The translations under genes and the position numbers were made by a program. A DNA stretch of 64,000 nt, from contig NZ_JAENZZ010000002.1 in NCBI RefSeq assembly GCF_016612865.1, positions 310,001-374,000 on the forward strand. The letters run 5' to 3'. This DNA is from Blastococcus sp. TML/M2B. Its GTDB lineage: Bacteria; Actinomycetota; Actinomycetes; Mycobacteriales; Geodermatophilaceae. Shown piece by piece: positions 8,124 to 16,218 of the stretch. The notes below the pieces were generated by a model, which worked only from the letters and a program-made list of their open reading frames with translations, did not search any database and was not told the origin of the DNA. Position 1 is the stretch's first letter. Every line of letters starts with the position of its first letter.

Positions 8124-9319
8124 CGGGGCAGGTCCTTCCAGGCGATGCCGGTGTCGACGCGCGGCTCGGAGGGCAGTCCGAGCACCCGCTCGGAGATGAC
8201 GTTGCGCAGGATCTCCGAGGTGCCGCCCTCGATGGAGTTGCCCTTGGCGCGCAGGTAGCGGTAGGTGGCGTCGCGGCCGGTGAAGTCGACGTGCTCCGGG
8301 CGCTTCATCGTCCAGTCCGATGCCCGCAGGCCGTCCTCGCCGAGCAGCTCGAGCTCCATGCCGCTGGCCTCCTGGGCGATGCGGGCGAAGGTCAGCTTCA
8401 TCGCCGAGCCCTCGGGACCGGGCTCGCCCGCGGCCAGCTTCTGCCGCAGCCGCTGGCCGGTCACCCGGGCGACCTCGTTGTCCACCCAGAGCCGCAGCAG
8501 CTTGTCGTGCTGGCCGACGCCGCGCCTCTCGGGGTGCTCGCGCCAGCTCTTGGCCAGGACGCCGACCATCCCGCTCTCCCGGCCGCCGCCGCCACCGCCG
8601 ATGGCGACGCGCTCGTTGTTCAGCGTCGCGGTCGCGACCTTCCAGCCCTGGCCCTCGTCGCCGAGCCGCTGGCTGTCGGGGATGTGCACGTCGGTCAGGA
8701 AGACCTCGTTGAACTCGGCCTCGCCGGTGATCTGGCGCAGCGGCCGGACGTCGACGCCGGGGGCGTCCATGTTGCACAGGAAGTAGCTCAGCCCCGCGTG
8801 CTTGGACACCTCGGGGTTGGTGCGCGCGACCAGGATCGCCATCTGCGCCTTGTGCGCGCTCGACGTCCACACCTTCTGGCCGTTGACCACCCAGTCGGCC
8901 CCCTCACGGACCGCGCGGGTGCTGACGGCGGCGAGGTCGGAGCCGGCGCCGGGCTCGCTGAACAGCTGGCACCAGATCTGCTCGCCGGTCCACAGCGGGC
9001 GGAGGAACTTCTTCTTCTGCTCCTCGGTGCCGAACGCGAGGATCGTCGGCGCGGCCATGCCCAGGCCGATGCCGTTCCCGCGCGGGTTGTTGTCCGGCGC
9101 GCCGGCCTTGGCCAGCTGCACCTCGACCTGGGTCTGGAAGGAGCGCGGCAGGCCCAGCCCGCCGTGGCCCACCGGGAAGTTCACCCAGGCCAGGCCGGCG
9201 TCGTACCGGGCGCGGAGGAACTCCAGCCGGTCCATCGTGGTGTGGTCGTTGGCCGCGAGGAAGTCGCTGACCCGCTGGCGCAGGTCCTCCTCCACGGCTC
9301 GTGGATCGGTCGTGGTCAT
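8120..9319 (-). CDS. Acyl-CoA dehydrogenase (FadE-type)
   Basis: A complete 399-residue acyl-CoA dehydrogenase catalysing alpha,beta-dehydrogenation of an acyl-CoA with FAD. Recognisable blocks are QLFSEPGAGSDLAAVSTRAV (FAD/substrate signature), WVVNGQKVWTSSAH, and the C-terminal GNSIEGGTSEILRNVISERVLGLP (second signature). It is followed by a second, shorter homologue with a 4-base overlap. This pairing resembles the actinobacterial heteromeric FadE enzymes of sterol side-chain and cholate degradation, though the substrate here is not proven. An acyl-CoA ligase gene lies just upstream, 49 bases away. Confidence 0.93.
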   Translation of the reverse strand: MTTTDPRAVEEDLRQRVSDFLAANDHTTMDRLEFLRARYDAGLAWVNFPVGHGGLGLPRSFQTQVEVQLAKAGAPDNNPRGNGIGLGMAAPTILAFGTEEQKKKFLRPLWTGEQIWCQLFSEPGAGSDLAAVSTRAVREGADWVVNGQKVWTSSAHKAQMAILVARTNPEVSKHAGLSYFLCNMDAPGVDVRPLRQITGEAEFNEVFLTDVHIPDSQRLGDEGQGWKVATATLNNERVAIGGGGGGRESGMVGVLAKSWREHPERRGVGQHDKLLRLWVDNEVARVTGQRLRQKLAAGEPGPEGSAMKLTFARIAQEASGMELELLGEDGLRASDWTMKRPEHVDFTGRDATYRYLRAKGNSIEGGTSEILRNVISERVLGLPSEPRVDTGIAWKDLPR

Positions 9320-9368
9320 GGTGGTGCTCCCGTTCGGGGTCGGTGGTACGGGTCGGGGTCGGGCGCCG

Positions 9369-10874
9369 CTACTGCTGCGCGGCCACCCGGTCGGCCAGGA
9401 GCTGGGAGCGCCGGATCTTGCCGGCGTCGTCGCGCAGCGGTTCGGACACGAACTCGAACGTGCGCGGCTGCTTGTAGCGGACCAGCCGGTCGGCGAGGTA
9501 CCGGCGCAGGTCGTCCAGGTCGACGGCGTCGACGCCGGGCGCCGGCTGGACGATGGCGTGCACGACCTGGCCGAGGTCGTCGTCCGGCAGGCCGATGACC
9601 GCGCTGGAGGCGACCTGCGGGTGCTCGTCGAGCGCGGCCTCGACCTCGGCGGGGTACACGTTGGAGCCGCCGACCAGCACCATGTCGGTCCGCCGGTCGG
9701 CGAGGTAGAGGTAGCCGTCCTCGTCCATCCAGCCGACGTCGCCGAGGGACTCCCAGTCGCCGCGGGTGCGGGCCTCGGCGCCGATGTAGCGGTACGAGGG
9801 CGGCTGCCCCTCGCCGCGGCGCATGAACACCTCGCCGACGGTGCCGGCGGGCAGCTGCTCGCCGTCCGGGCCGAGGATGGTGATCTCGCCGTAGAGCGTC
9901 TTCCCGACCGAGCCGCGGTGCGCCAGCCACTCGGTGCCGCTGATGACCGTGCCGGCCTGCGCCTCGGTGCCGGCGTAGAGCTCCATGAGCACCTCGCCGC
10001 CGACCCAGTCGATCCATGCCTCCTTGAGCCACGGCGGGCACGGCGCGGCCAGGTGCCAGACGGTCTCCAGCGAGGAGAGGTCGTAGCGGCCGCGCACGTC
10101 CTCGGGCAGCCGCCAGATCCGGCTCATCATGGCCGGGACGAGGTAGAGCCAGGTGGCGCGGTGCTGCTCCACGAGCCGCAGGACGGCCTCGGCGTCGAAC
10201 CGCGGCATGAGCACCAGCGTGGAGCCGCCGAGCAGCCCGCCCATGGCGCTGGTGAACGGCCCGTTGTGGTACAGCGGGCCGGGCATGAGCAGCGTGCCGC
10301 CGGGCCGGTGCCGCCACACCGCTCCCCCGCCCAGCGGGTCGACGACGCCGGTCTGCCCGGAGACGATGAGCTTGGGCCGGCCCGTGCTGCCGCCGGAGGT
10401 GGGCGCCTTGTAGGCCGGGGCGATCGCGGGCGGCAGGGGGCTGTCGTCGTCGGAACCGGCGATCAGCTCGTCGACGTCGGCGATCGGCCGGTCCAGCGGG
10501 ATGTCCCCGCGGGCGACGACCAGCGGCGGGTTCGCCAGCTCGACGACGCCCTGCAGCTCCAGGGGCGGCAGGGCTGCGGAGACCGGCTGCGGAACCGCGC
10601 CGATCTTCCACGCGGCCACGCACGCCTCGACGAACTCGACGCTGTTGGGCAGGCCGATGGTGACCAGGTCGCCGAGGACGACGCCGCGGGCGAGCAGGGC
10701 GCGGGCGAGCCGGTTGGTGCGGCGGTCGAGCTCGATCCAGCTGCGGGTGGTGCCCTCGCAGGCCACCGCGGGGGCGTCGCCGTACCGCTCCGCCAGCACG
10801 CCGATCTGCACCCCGATCGGCACCGGCTCCGGCAGGTCCTCCACACCGTCGACGGGCTGTGCGGACTCGGTCAT
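9369..10874 (-). CDS. AMP-binding acyl-CoA ligase (FadD-type)
   Basis: A 501-residue adenylate-forming ligase that activates a carboxylic acid to its CoA thioester. The ATP-binding P-loop reads PTSGGSTGRPKLIVSG (about residue 158). The hinge motif is YLADRRTDMVLVGGSNVYPA (about 395-415) and the C-terminal catalytic lysine lies in RDDAGKIRRSQ (about 485). The start is ATG 10872-10874, with GGGAGG just upstream. It heads the operon with the two acyl-CoA dehydrogenases, so the substrate is probably a fatty acid, bile-acid-like or sterol side-chain acid. Confidence 0.9.
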   Translation of the reverse strand: MTESAQPVDGVEDLPEPVPIGVQIGVLAERYGDAPAVACEGTTRSWIELDRRTNRLARALLARGVVLGDLVTIGLPNSVEFVEACVAAWKIGAVPQPVSAALPPLELQGVVELANPPLVVARGDIPLDRPIADVDELIAGSDDDSPLPPAIAPAYKAPTSGGSTGRPKLIVSGQTGVVDPLGGGAVWRHRPGGTLLMPGPLYHNGPFTSAMGGLLGGSTLVLMPRFDAEAVLRLVEQHRATWLYLVPAMMSRIWRLPEDVRGRYDLSSLETVWHLAAPCPPWLKEAWIDWVGGEVLMELYAGTEAQAGTVISGTEWLAHRGSVGKTLYGEITILGPDGEQLPAGTVGEVFMRRGEGQPPSYRYIGAEARTRGDWESLGDVGWMDEDGYLYLADRRTDMVLVGGSNVYPAEVEAALDEHPQVASSAVIGLPDDDLGQVVHAIVQPAPGVDAVDLDDLRRYLADRLVRYKQPRTFEFVSEPLRDDAGKIRRSQLLADRVAAQQ

Positions 10875-10971
10875 CGGCTGCCTCCCGGGGGACGGACGGC
10901 CGCTGCAGCACCGCCGCGGACCGTGAGCGGGCTCACGACGCCCGGGCTCGTTTCGGACTGTAACGCAGGCC

Positions 10972-11259
10972 TCACCCGGCTCCGGCCGGGCCGACGCGCG
11001 ACCCCTCCCCGCCGTCCTCCCGTCCCGCCGGCGACCTGAGCGGAAGCGGTCCGGCGGTGGGCGTGCGGGGCCGCGAGCGGGCGTCGAGCTCGGCCTGCCA
11101 CTCCGGCGACGAGCGCCGGAAGGCCGTGGCCAGCACGCCCAGCGCGAGCAAGGCGAGGGCGACGACGAGGACGGCCAGCAGCGCGACGGCGAGGTCCTGC
11201 CAGCCGGCGAACGGCGGCACCGACGGGCTGCCGGGAACGGGCGCGGGATCGGGGAGCAC
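10972..11259 (-). CDS. Small single-pass membrane protein
   Basis: A 95-residue frame from GTG 11257-11259. A Pro-rich N-terminus precedes one strong membrane helix (DLAVALLAVLVVALALLALG), then a basic, Pro/Arg-rich tail. No family is recognised. It sits alone between the acyl-CoA ligase start and the divergent coiled-coil gene. It is a plausible real gene but the evidence is only length, membrane helix and position. Confidence 0.5.
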   Translation of the reverse strand: MLPDPAPVPGSPSVPPFAGWQDLAVALLAVLVVALALLALGVLATAFRRSSPEWQAELDARSRPRTPTAGPLPLRSPAGREDGGEGSRVGPAGAG

Positions 11260-11456
11260 GGGACGAGCGTGCGACCCGTCGGGGCCTCGTGCGGCCGTTC
11301 GCGCGCCGGCTCACCCGGGCGGGCGAACCGGCCGGCGTCGACCGGATCCCGCGTGCCGCCCCCGTCCGGGTGAACCACCCAGGGTCACCGGGCGAGCACG
11401 CTCCGCTGGTCCTAGCGTCGGAAGGGATCGACCGGACGCCGGGGGAAGCGGATCGC

Positions 11457-12236
11457 ATGAGCATCGAACTGGACGTCGAGGGAACGGTGGGCGCCGGCGC
11501 CGGGCGGGCTCGCCCTAACGTCTCCGGGGACCTGCCGACCGTGCTGCGGGCAGCGCCCATGTTCGCGCGGGCGCTGTCCGGCTACGACCGCTTCCAGGTC
11601 GAGTCCTACGTCCAGTGGGCGGAGGACGAGCTGGCCGCCGCCGATCGCGAGCGCGAGCACCTGGTGGGCCGCCAGCTGGAGACCGCCGCCGCCCTGGCGG
11701 AGGCCCGCGAGCTGCTCGCGCACTCCCCCGGCGGCGGGGAGTACCTCGGGGCGTCCCGGCGGATCGGCGCGCTGCTGGCCGCGGCGGCCGACGAGGCCAC
11801 GGCGCTGCGCGCGGAGGCGGCCGAGCAGGCCGCCGCCGAGCGCGCCGCCGCGGCGGAGGACCGGCAGGCGGCCGCGGCCGAGGCGCAGCGGCTGCTCGCC
11901 GAGGCCCGGCGCCGGGCCGCCGCGACCGAGGTCCTGGCCGACCGCTCGCTCGCCGCGGCGCGCACCGAGGCGGCCGCGATGGTCGAGCAGGCGACCGCCA
12001 TCGTCGCCACCGCGCAGCAGGACGCCGCCCGCCTCCGAACCGCGGCCGAGGAACAGCTGGCCCGGGCGACCGCCGAGGCCGACCGGATCCGCACGCAGGC
12101 GGCCGGCGACGCGGTCGGAGCCCGCGCCTCGGCGCGCGCCGAGGCGCTCCGCGTGCTGGCCGCCGGCCACGCGGAGCGCCGGCGGGCCGACGCGGAGGCC
12201 GCGCGGCTCAGGCAGGGGCCTCCCCCGCCGCGGTGA
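11457..12236 (+). CDS. DivIVA-like coiled-coil protein
   Basis: A 259-residue protein. After a short N-terminal tail comes FARALSGYDRFQVESYVQWAEDEL, which resembles the DivIVA N-terminal GYdr.eV..yv membrane-targeting motif. From about residue 60 to the end the protein is an almost continuous Ala/Glu/Arg-rich coiled coil. Proteins of this type in actinobacteria organise polar growth or septation, or act as scaffold-like cytoskeletal elements. The start is ATG 11457 with GGGGGAA upstream. The 3' end overlaps the convergent UGSC gene by 29 bases. Confidence 0.7.
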   Translation: MSIELDVEGTVGAGAGRARPNVSGDLPTVLRAAPMFARALSGYDRFQVESYVQWAEDELAAADREREHLVGRQLETAAALAEARELLAHSPGGGEYLGASRRIGALLAAAADEATALRAEAAEQAAAERAAAAEDRQAAAAEAQRLLAEARRRAAATEVLADRSLAAARTEAAAMVEQATAIVATAQQDAARLRTAAEEQLARATAEADRIRTQAAGDAVGARASARAEALRVLAAGHAERRRADAEAARLRQGPPPPR

Positions 12237-12738
12237 CCGCGGCGACCACCGCGGCGTACGCGCCGTCGGCCGCCGCGCGCATCTCCTCGTCCGTCCGGTC
12301 CTGGACCGGGTGCGGCACCAGGACGTACGGGGCGGGGAAGCCGAGGGTCGCGCTCTGCAGCCGGGCTGCCTCGTCGAACACCTCGCTGGCGAGGAAGACC
12401 CCCACCACTCCGCGGCGCTCCAGGTCTGCGATGTCATGCACACTGCACGACGTGCAGGAGCCCTAATCAGCGAGCGCCTCGATGACCACCTCGCACTGCT
12501 CGGCGATCTCGTGCCGCAGGTCGACCGGCGCCGTCCGGGTGAAGGTGGGCTTCTGGTACCGCCGCACCACCACGCCGTCGGCGGTGAGCAGCTCCTCGAG
12601 GCGGTCGAGGAAGACGTCCCCGCGGGGCTTGCTGATGTCGAGCAGCCCCACGGTGCGGCCGCGCAGCGACGCCGGGCGCGGCAGCAGCTCGCGCTCCGCC
12701 GTCCGCCGCTCGCCGGTCGGGTCGAGGACAGTTCTCAT
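12208..12738 (-). CDS. UGSC-family selenoprotein, Sec encoded by UAG
   Basis: A 176-residue protein if codon 92, TAG at 12463-12465, is read as selenocysteine. The two halves are in the same frame (12738 and 12441 differ by 99 codons). They join into a continuous family sequence, ...CEVVIEALAD-U-GSCTSCSVHDIADLERRG..., which reproduces the UGSC motif that names the family. Bacterial selenocysteine normally uses UGA; UAG decoding by a tRNA-Sec with a matching anticodon is established for Geodermatophilus and Blastococcus. A SECIS-like hairpin lies 11-30 bases after the UAG. The start ATG (12736-12738) overlaps the stop of the thioredoxin-like gene (ATGA), so the two are coupled. The nearby Cys residues (CTSC) suggest a redox centre. 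The alternative is an amber-mutated or truncated 91-residue protein, which is much less likely given motif position and hairpin. Confidence 0.88.
12433..12451 (-). promoter_or_regulatory. Bacterial SECIS-like hairpin
   Basis: In the mRNA, nucleotides 12-30 after the UAG can fold as GUCGUGC-AGUGU-GCAUGAC: seven pairs (one G-U) with a five-base apical loop that has G in the second position. The loop starts 19 bases past the UAG, inside the usual 16-37 base window for bacterial SECIS elements bound by SelB. An outer stem is also possible between 12457-12461 and 12417-12421 (GCUCC with GGAGC). Confidence 0.7.
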
Positions 12739-14132
12739 GTGCGCACCTCTCTGGTCACCGGGGCGCTCCCGGTGCTCCCGGACACCCAGCCGCCGACGAT
12801 GGCGCTGAACAGCCCCGCGTCACCGCCGGCGTGCACCACCAGCAGCCCGCCCGGTCGGAACTTGGGCAGCTCGACCCCGGCCAGCCGCTCCTGGATCCCC
12901 TCCTCGATGCCGCCGGCGCCGCGGATGAGCTCGTCGGAGGGCAGGGTCAGCAGCGCGCCGATCTCGGCGACCAGCCGGTCGCGGTCCCAGCCGGCCTCGC
13001 GGAAGAGCCGGCCGTGCTCCGGGGAGACGATCAGCACCGCGTCGAAGGCCAGCGGCAGCTTCGGGTGACCGTTGACGCGGAGGCACGCCGCGAAGCTCCG
13101 GGCCAGCGACTCCGGCGTCCGGCTCAGCTGGTCGACGACGGGCTGCACGCCCGAGCCGGCGAAGACGGTGACCGCGTTGCCGGGGACGCCGCGGTCGGCC
13201 GCCAGCGGGGTGAACGGGCTGTCCTCCTCGCGCTCGGCGAAGCAGAAGCTGTACTTGCCCGGATTGCCGAGAGTGGCGCGGTCGATCTCGCCGGGCCGGC
13301 CGCCGCCCACGTTGCGGACGACGAGCTGCAGCGCCCGGCCGATGGTGGCGTTGGCGCGGTTGCCCTGACCGAGCGCGTTGACGCCGCTGTTCATGCCGAT
13401 CCGCCGCGTGATCGGGCCGTTGACCACGATCATCGGCCCGGAGAAGTACGTCGTCGCCAGGAGGCCGTGCAGGCCGAACTCGTCCGCGGAGGCGGCCTCG
13501 AGGGCGGCCAGCACGACCGGGAGGTGCTCGGGCAGGCAGCCGGCCATGACTGCGTTGACCGCGACCTTCTCGACGGTGCACTCGACGAGGTCCGGCGGGA
13601 CGACGGCGACGACCTCCTGCGGGTCGCGGGGCGTGCCGCGGAGCATGCGCAGCACCCGCTCCGGGGTGGGCGGGACGACGGGCAGGCCGTCGGTCCAGCC
13701 GCGGTCGTACATGGCCTCGTGCTCGTCCTCGAGGTCGGCGAGCTCGACCCGCCGGCTGCCCAGACCGGTACCGCCGTAGCGGGCCTCCAGGGCGTCGATC
13801 CGGTCCGGGTCCACCGACAGCGAGCCGCACCCGGGCCGGTGCTCGGGCAGGCCGGTGCCGAGGCCGGTGACGCCGGTCAGGCCCTCCCACTGCTCGCGGC
13901 TCCAACCGACGACGCGGGCGGCCTCCTCGCCGTCCTCGATCCGCAGGAGCGTCGGGACGGTCTCGATGTTCCACCGGTACGAGAGCTCGAGCTCGAGGTC
14001 CTCGTGCTCGAACCAGCCGGCGTCGTCCTGGCACCAGACGGTGGCGCCGAGTTCCCGCAGCACCGGCTCGACGAGGACGCAGGTGGGGCACTCGCGCTTC
14101 ACCACGGCCACGAGACCGTCGGGGAGCTGCAT
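12735..14132 (-). CDS. Thioredoxin-like/UGSC-partner fusion protein
   Basis: About 465 residues. The N-terminal ~90 residues form a thioredoxin-like domain with redox motif KRECPTCVLVEP (Cys 15 and 18) and the cis-proline region WNIETVPTLLRIEDG. A long C-terminal domain follows (from about residue 140) that I do not recognise by name; it contains DRGWTDGLPVVPPTPERV and FGLHGLLATTYFSGPMIVVN. The ATG at 14130-14132 is preferred to the in-frame GTG at 14154-14156 because the redox motif is then near the N-terminus as usual; no clear ribosome binding site separates them. The stop overlaps the ATG of the UGSC selenoprotein gene, so the two proteins probably work together, with the CxxC domain as electron donor to the selenoprotein (inference). 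Confidence 0.75.
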   Translation of the reverse strand: MQLPDGLVAVVKRECPTCVLVEPVLRELGATVWCQDDAGWFEHEDLELELSYRWNIETVPTLLRIEDGEEAARVVGWSREQWEGLTGVTGLGTGLPEHRPGCGSLSVDPDRIDALEARYGGTGLGSRRVELADLEDEHEAMYDRGWTDGLPVVPPTPERVLRMLRGTPRDPQEVVAVVPPDLVECTVEKVAVNAVMAGCLPEHLPVVLAALEAASADEFGLHGLLATTYFSGPMIVVNGPITRRIGMNSGVNALGQGNRANATIGRALQLVVRNVGGGRPGEIDRATLGNPGKYSFCFAEREEDSPFTPLAADRGVPGNAVTVFAGSGVQPVVDQLSRTPESLARSFAACLRVNGHPKLPLAFDAVLIVSPEHGRLFREAGWDRDRLVAEIGALLTLPSDELIRGAGGIEEGIQERLAGVELPKFRPGGLLVVHAGGDAGLFSAIVGGWVSGSTGSAPVTREVRT

Positions 14133-14272
14133 GCGCCGGACCGTAGCGCACGTCACAGCGCGGGCGGTCCGATCCGGTGCTCGGCGAGCCCTGTCAAGGG
14201 CCGTCGCCGATCTGTGGACAGGCGTCTGACCTGGGGATTCATCTGGTCTCGTACTGCCGTTGGCGATACTAT

Positions 14273-14288
14273 TCGCACATGTGTTCGA
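14273..14288. promoter_or_regulatory. LexA (SOS) box overlapping a start codon
   Basis: TCGCAC-ATGT-GTTCGA matches the actinobacterial SOS box (TCGAAC-N4-GTTCGA) at 11 of 12 specified bases. The ATG of the DUF222-HNH gene is inside the four-base spacer, so LexA binding would cover the translation start and probably the transcription start. A GATACTAT sequence just upstream could serve as the -10 region. Confidence 0.75.
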
Positions 14289-15529
14289 CTGACTGTGAGA
14301 CGCCGGTGGAGTGCCTGACCGGCGCCCTCACGGCTCTGGGCGGTCAGGACCTGAAGTCCTCGTTCGGGCCGGCGGTGATCGAGCGGACCGGGGTGCTGGT
14401 GCAGGCCCGCAACCGGCTGGACGCCGAGGTGTCGCGGACGGTGCGCGAGGGTGAGCTGACCCAGGCCTCCGAGCACGACGGCAAGGCGACGATGGCCTCC
14501 TGGCTGCGCGGGCACCACCGGCTGCCGCAGGGCGCGGCGGGCCAGCTGGTGCGCAACGGGCGCGCGCTGGAGCAGCTGCCGGCGCTCGCGGCAGCGGCGG
14601 CCTCGGGTCTCGTGCCGGCGGAGGCGGTGTCGGTGATCGCGCCGGTCGTGGCCGAGGTGAACCTGGCCCGCGCCGAGGCCCAGGGCGTGGACCTCGCCGA
14701 GATCGACCGGCTGCTCACCGAGGTCGCGGTGAGCGCCTCGCACGCGGATCTGCGGCAGGCCGTGGGGCACTACCTGGCGCGGCTGGACCCCGACGGCGCC
14801 GAACCGGATTCCACCGAGCAGCGGTCGCTGTCGTTCGCCAAGCACACCGACGGGACCCTGTCCTTCTCCGGCACCCTGGATGCGGTGGGTGGGGAGAAGT
14901 TCCAGGCCGCGATCGAGTCGATCCTGCAGGCCTCCCGCCCCGCCGGGGACACCCGCACCCGCGCCCAGCAGGCCGGCGACGCCCTCGTGCAGCTGTGCGA
15001 CAACGCCCTGGCCTCAGGCAACCTGCCGGTACTGCGCGGCCACAAGCCGCACATCGGGGTGCTCATCGACCACGAGGACCTCATGGACACCTCGTCCGCC
15101 GCGGGCGTCGGCACGGGTGCCGGGCGCACCACCTTCGGTGGGCTGATCTCCGCGGCCAAGGCCCGCTGGCTGGCCTGCGACGGCGCCATCACCCGCATCG
15201 TCATCGGCCCCGAAGGCCAGCCCCTGGACCTGGGCCGCACCCACCGGGTGGTGCCGCCGCACCTGCGCCGCGCGGTCGAGGCGCGCGACGGGCACTGCGT
15301 CTTCGCCGGCTGCGACGCACCCAGCTACTGGTGCGACGTCCACCACCTCGTGCACTGGATCGACGGCGGCGAGACCTCGCTGCACAACTCCGGGCTGCTC
15401 TGCGAACGCCACCACACCAAGGTCCACCACGGCTTCCGGATAGAACGCCAACCCGACGGCCGATGGCGCACCTACCGCCCCGACGGCACCGAGATCCTCA
15501 TCGGCGAACCGTTCCTCCTCTCCGCCTGA
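14279..15529 (+). CDS. DUF222 / HNH endonuclease-like protein
   Basis: A 416-residue protein of the DUF222-HNH class common in actinobacteria and multi-copy in Geodermatophilaceae. The N-terminal two thirds form the helical DUF222 region. The C-terminus holds an HNH nuclease fold with zinc-type cysteines: ARDGHCVFAGCDAPSYWCDV, then HHLVHWIDGGETSLHNSGLL and CERHHTKVHHG. The ATG at 14279 lies within a LexA box, which points to DNA-damage induction. The 122 bases upstream hold the probable promoter. Function in this family is not established; a mobile or damage-linked nuclease is assumed. Confidence 0.9.
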   Translation: MCSTDCETPVECLTGALTALGGQDLKSSFGPAVIERTGVLVQARNRLDAEVSRTVREGELTQASEHDGKATMASWLRGHHRLPQGAAGQLVRNGRALEQLPALAAAAASGLVPAEAVSVIAPVVAEVNLARAEAQGVDLAEIDRLLTEVAVSASHADLRQAVGHYLARLDPDGAEPDSTEQRSLSFAKHTDGTLSFSGTLDAVGGEKFQAAIESILQASRPAGDTRTRAQQAGDALVQLCDNALASGNLPVLRGHKPHIGVLIDHEDLMDTSSAAGVGTGAGRTTFGGLISAAKARWLACDGAITRIVIGPEGQPLDLGRTHRVVPPHLRRAVEARDGHCVFAGCDAPSYWCDVHHLVHWIDGGETSLHNSGLLCERHHTKVHHGFRIERQPDGRWRTYRPDGTEILIGEPFLLSA

Positions 15530-15669
15530 CCTCCCGCCGGGACGTGACCCGGCTACCCGAGTTCGACAGCGAGCCGACCCTGCCCTGGCACCGGTATGCC
15601 GCCCGGCAGGGCCGGCTCGGCGGCGCGCCCGCACGCACGCAGCGGTCGTCTCCCGGGGAGGATGACCGC

Positions 15670-16098
15670 ATGGCACTGGTCGGGGCGTACGAGCCAAGCA
15701 CCGTGCCGTGGGTCCGGGAAGAGGTCGAGCACCTCGAGCGCACCGGCCGCGGGTTGCGCGGGCGCGACGTCGTCCTGCTCACCACCGTCGGCGCCCGCAC
15801 CGGCCTGCTGCGGAAGACGCCGCTGATGCGGGTCGCCCACGCCGGCGTCTACGCCGCGGTGGCCTCCACGCGGGGCGGCGACGCGCACCCGCACTGGTAC
15901 GTCAACGCGCTCGCCCACCCCGAGGTCGAGCTGCGCGACGGCGACCTCCACCTCTCCCTCGTCGCCCGCGAGGTGACCGGCACGGAGCGGGCGCAGTGGT
16001 GGTCGCGGGCGTGCACCACGTTCCCGTCCTTCGTCGAGTACCAGCGGCGGACCGGCCGACGGATCCCCGTCCTCCTGCTGGAACCGCCCGCCGCCTGA
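15670..16098 (+). CDS. Deazaflavin-dependent nitroreductase-family protein
   Basis: A 142-residue member of the F420H2-dependent reductase family related to mycobacterial Ddn. Supporting motifs are LTTVGARTGLLRKTPLMRV, then GVYAAVASTRGGDAHPHWYV and NALAHPEVELRDG, the usual order in this split-barrel family. The start is ATG 15670 with GGGGAGG at 15656-15662. It ends 121 bases before the convergent secreted-protein gene. The physiological substrate is unknown. Confidence 0.85.
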   Translation: MALVGAYEPSTVPWVREEVEHLERTGRGLRGRDVVLLTTVGARTGLLRKTPLMRVAHAGVYAAVASTRGGDAHPHWYVNALAHPEVELRDGDLHLSLVAREVTGTERAQWWSRACTTFPSFVEYQRRTGRRIPVLLLEPPAA

Positions 16099-16218
16099 CC
16101 CGCCGCGCCCACCGCCGAGCGGCGCCCGTCGGAGCAGCGGCGCTCGAGCAGCGGCGAGGGGCGCACCCGCGGTACCGGGCACGCCCCCCGCTCCCCCTCC
16201 GGCCGCAGCCGGCCCGAC

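Noticed and set aside
12463-12738. A free-standing 91-residue protein ending at TAG
   Set aside because: The TAG coincides with the U of the UGSC motif and the family sequence continues in frame beyond it, so this is only the N-terminal half of a selenoprotein.
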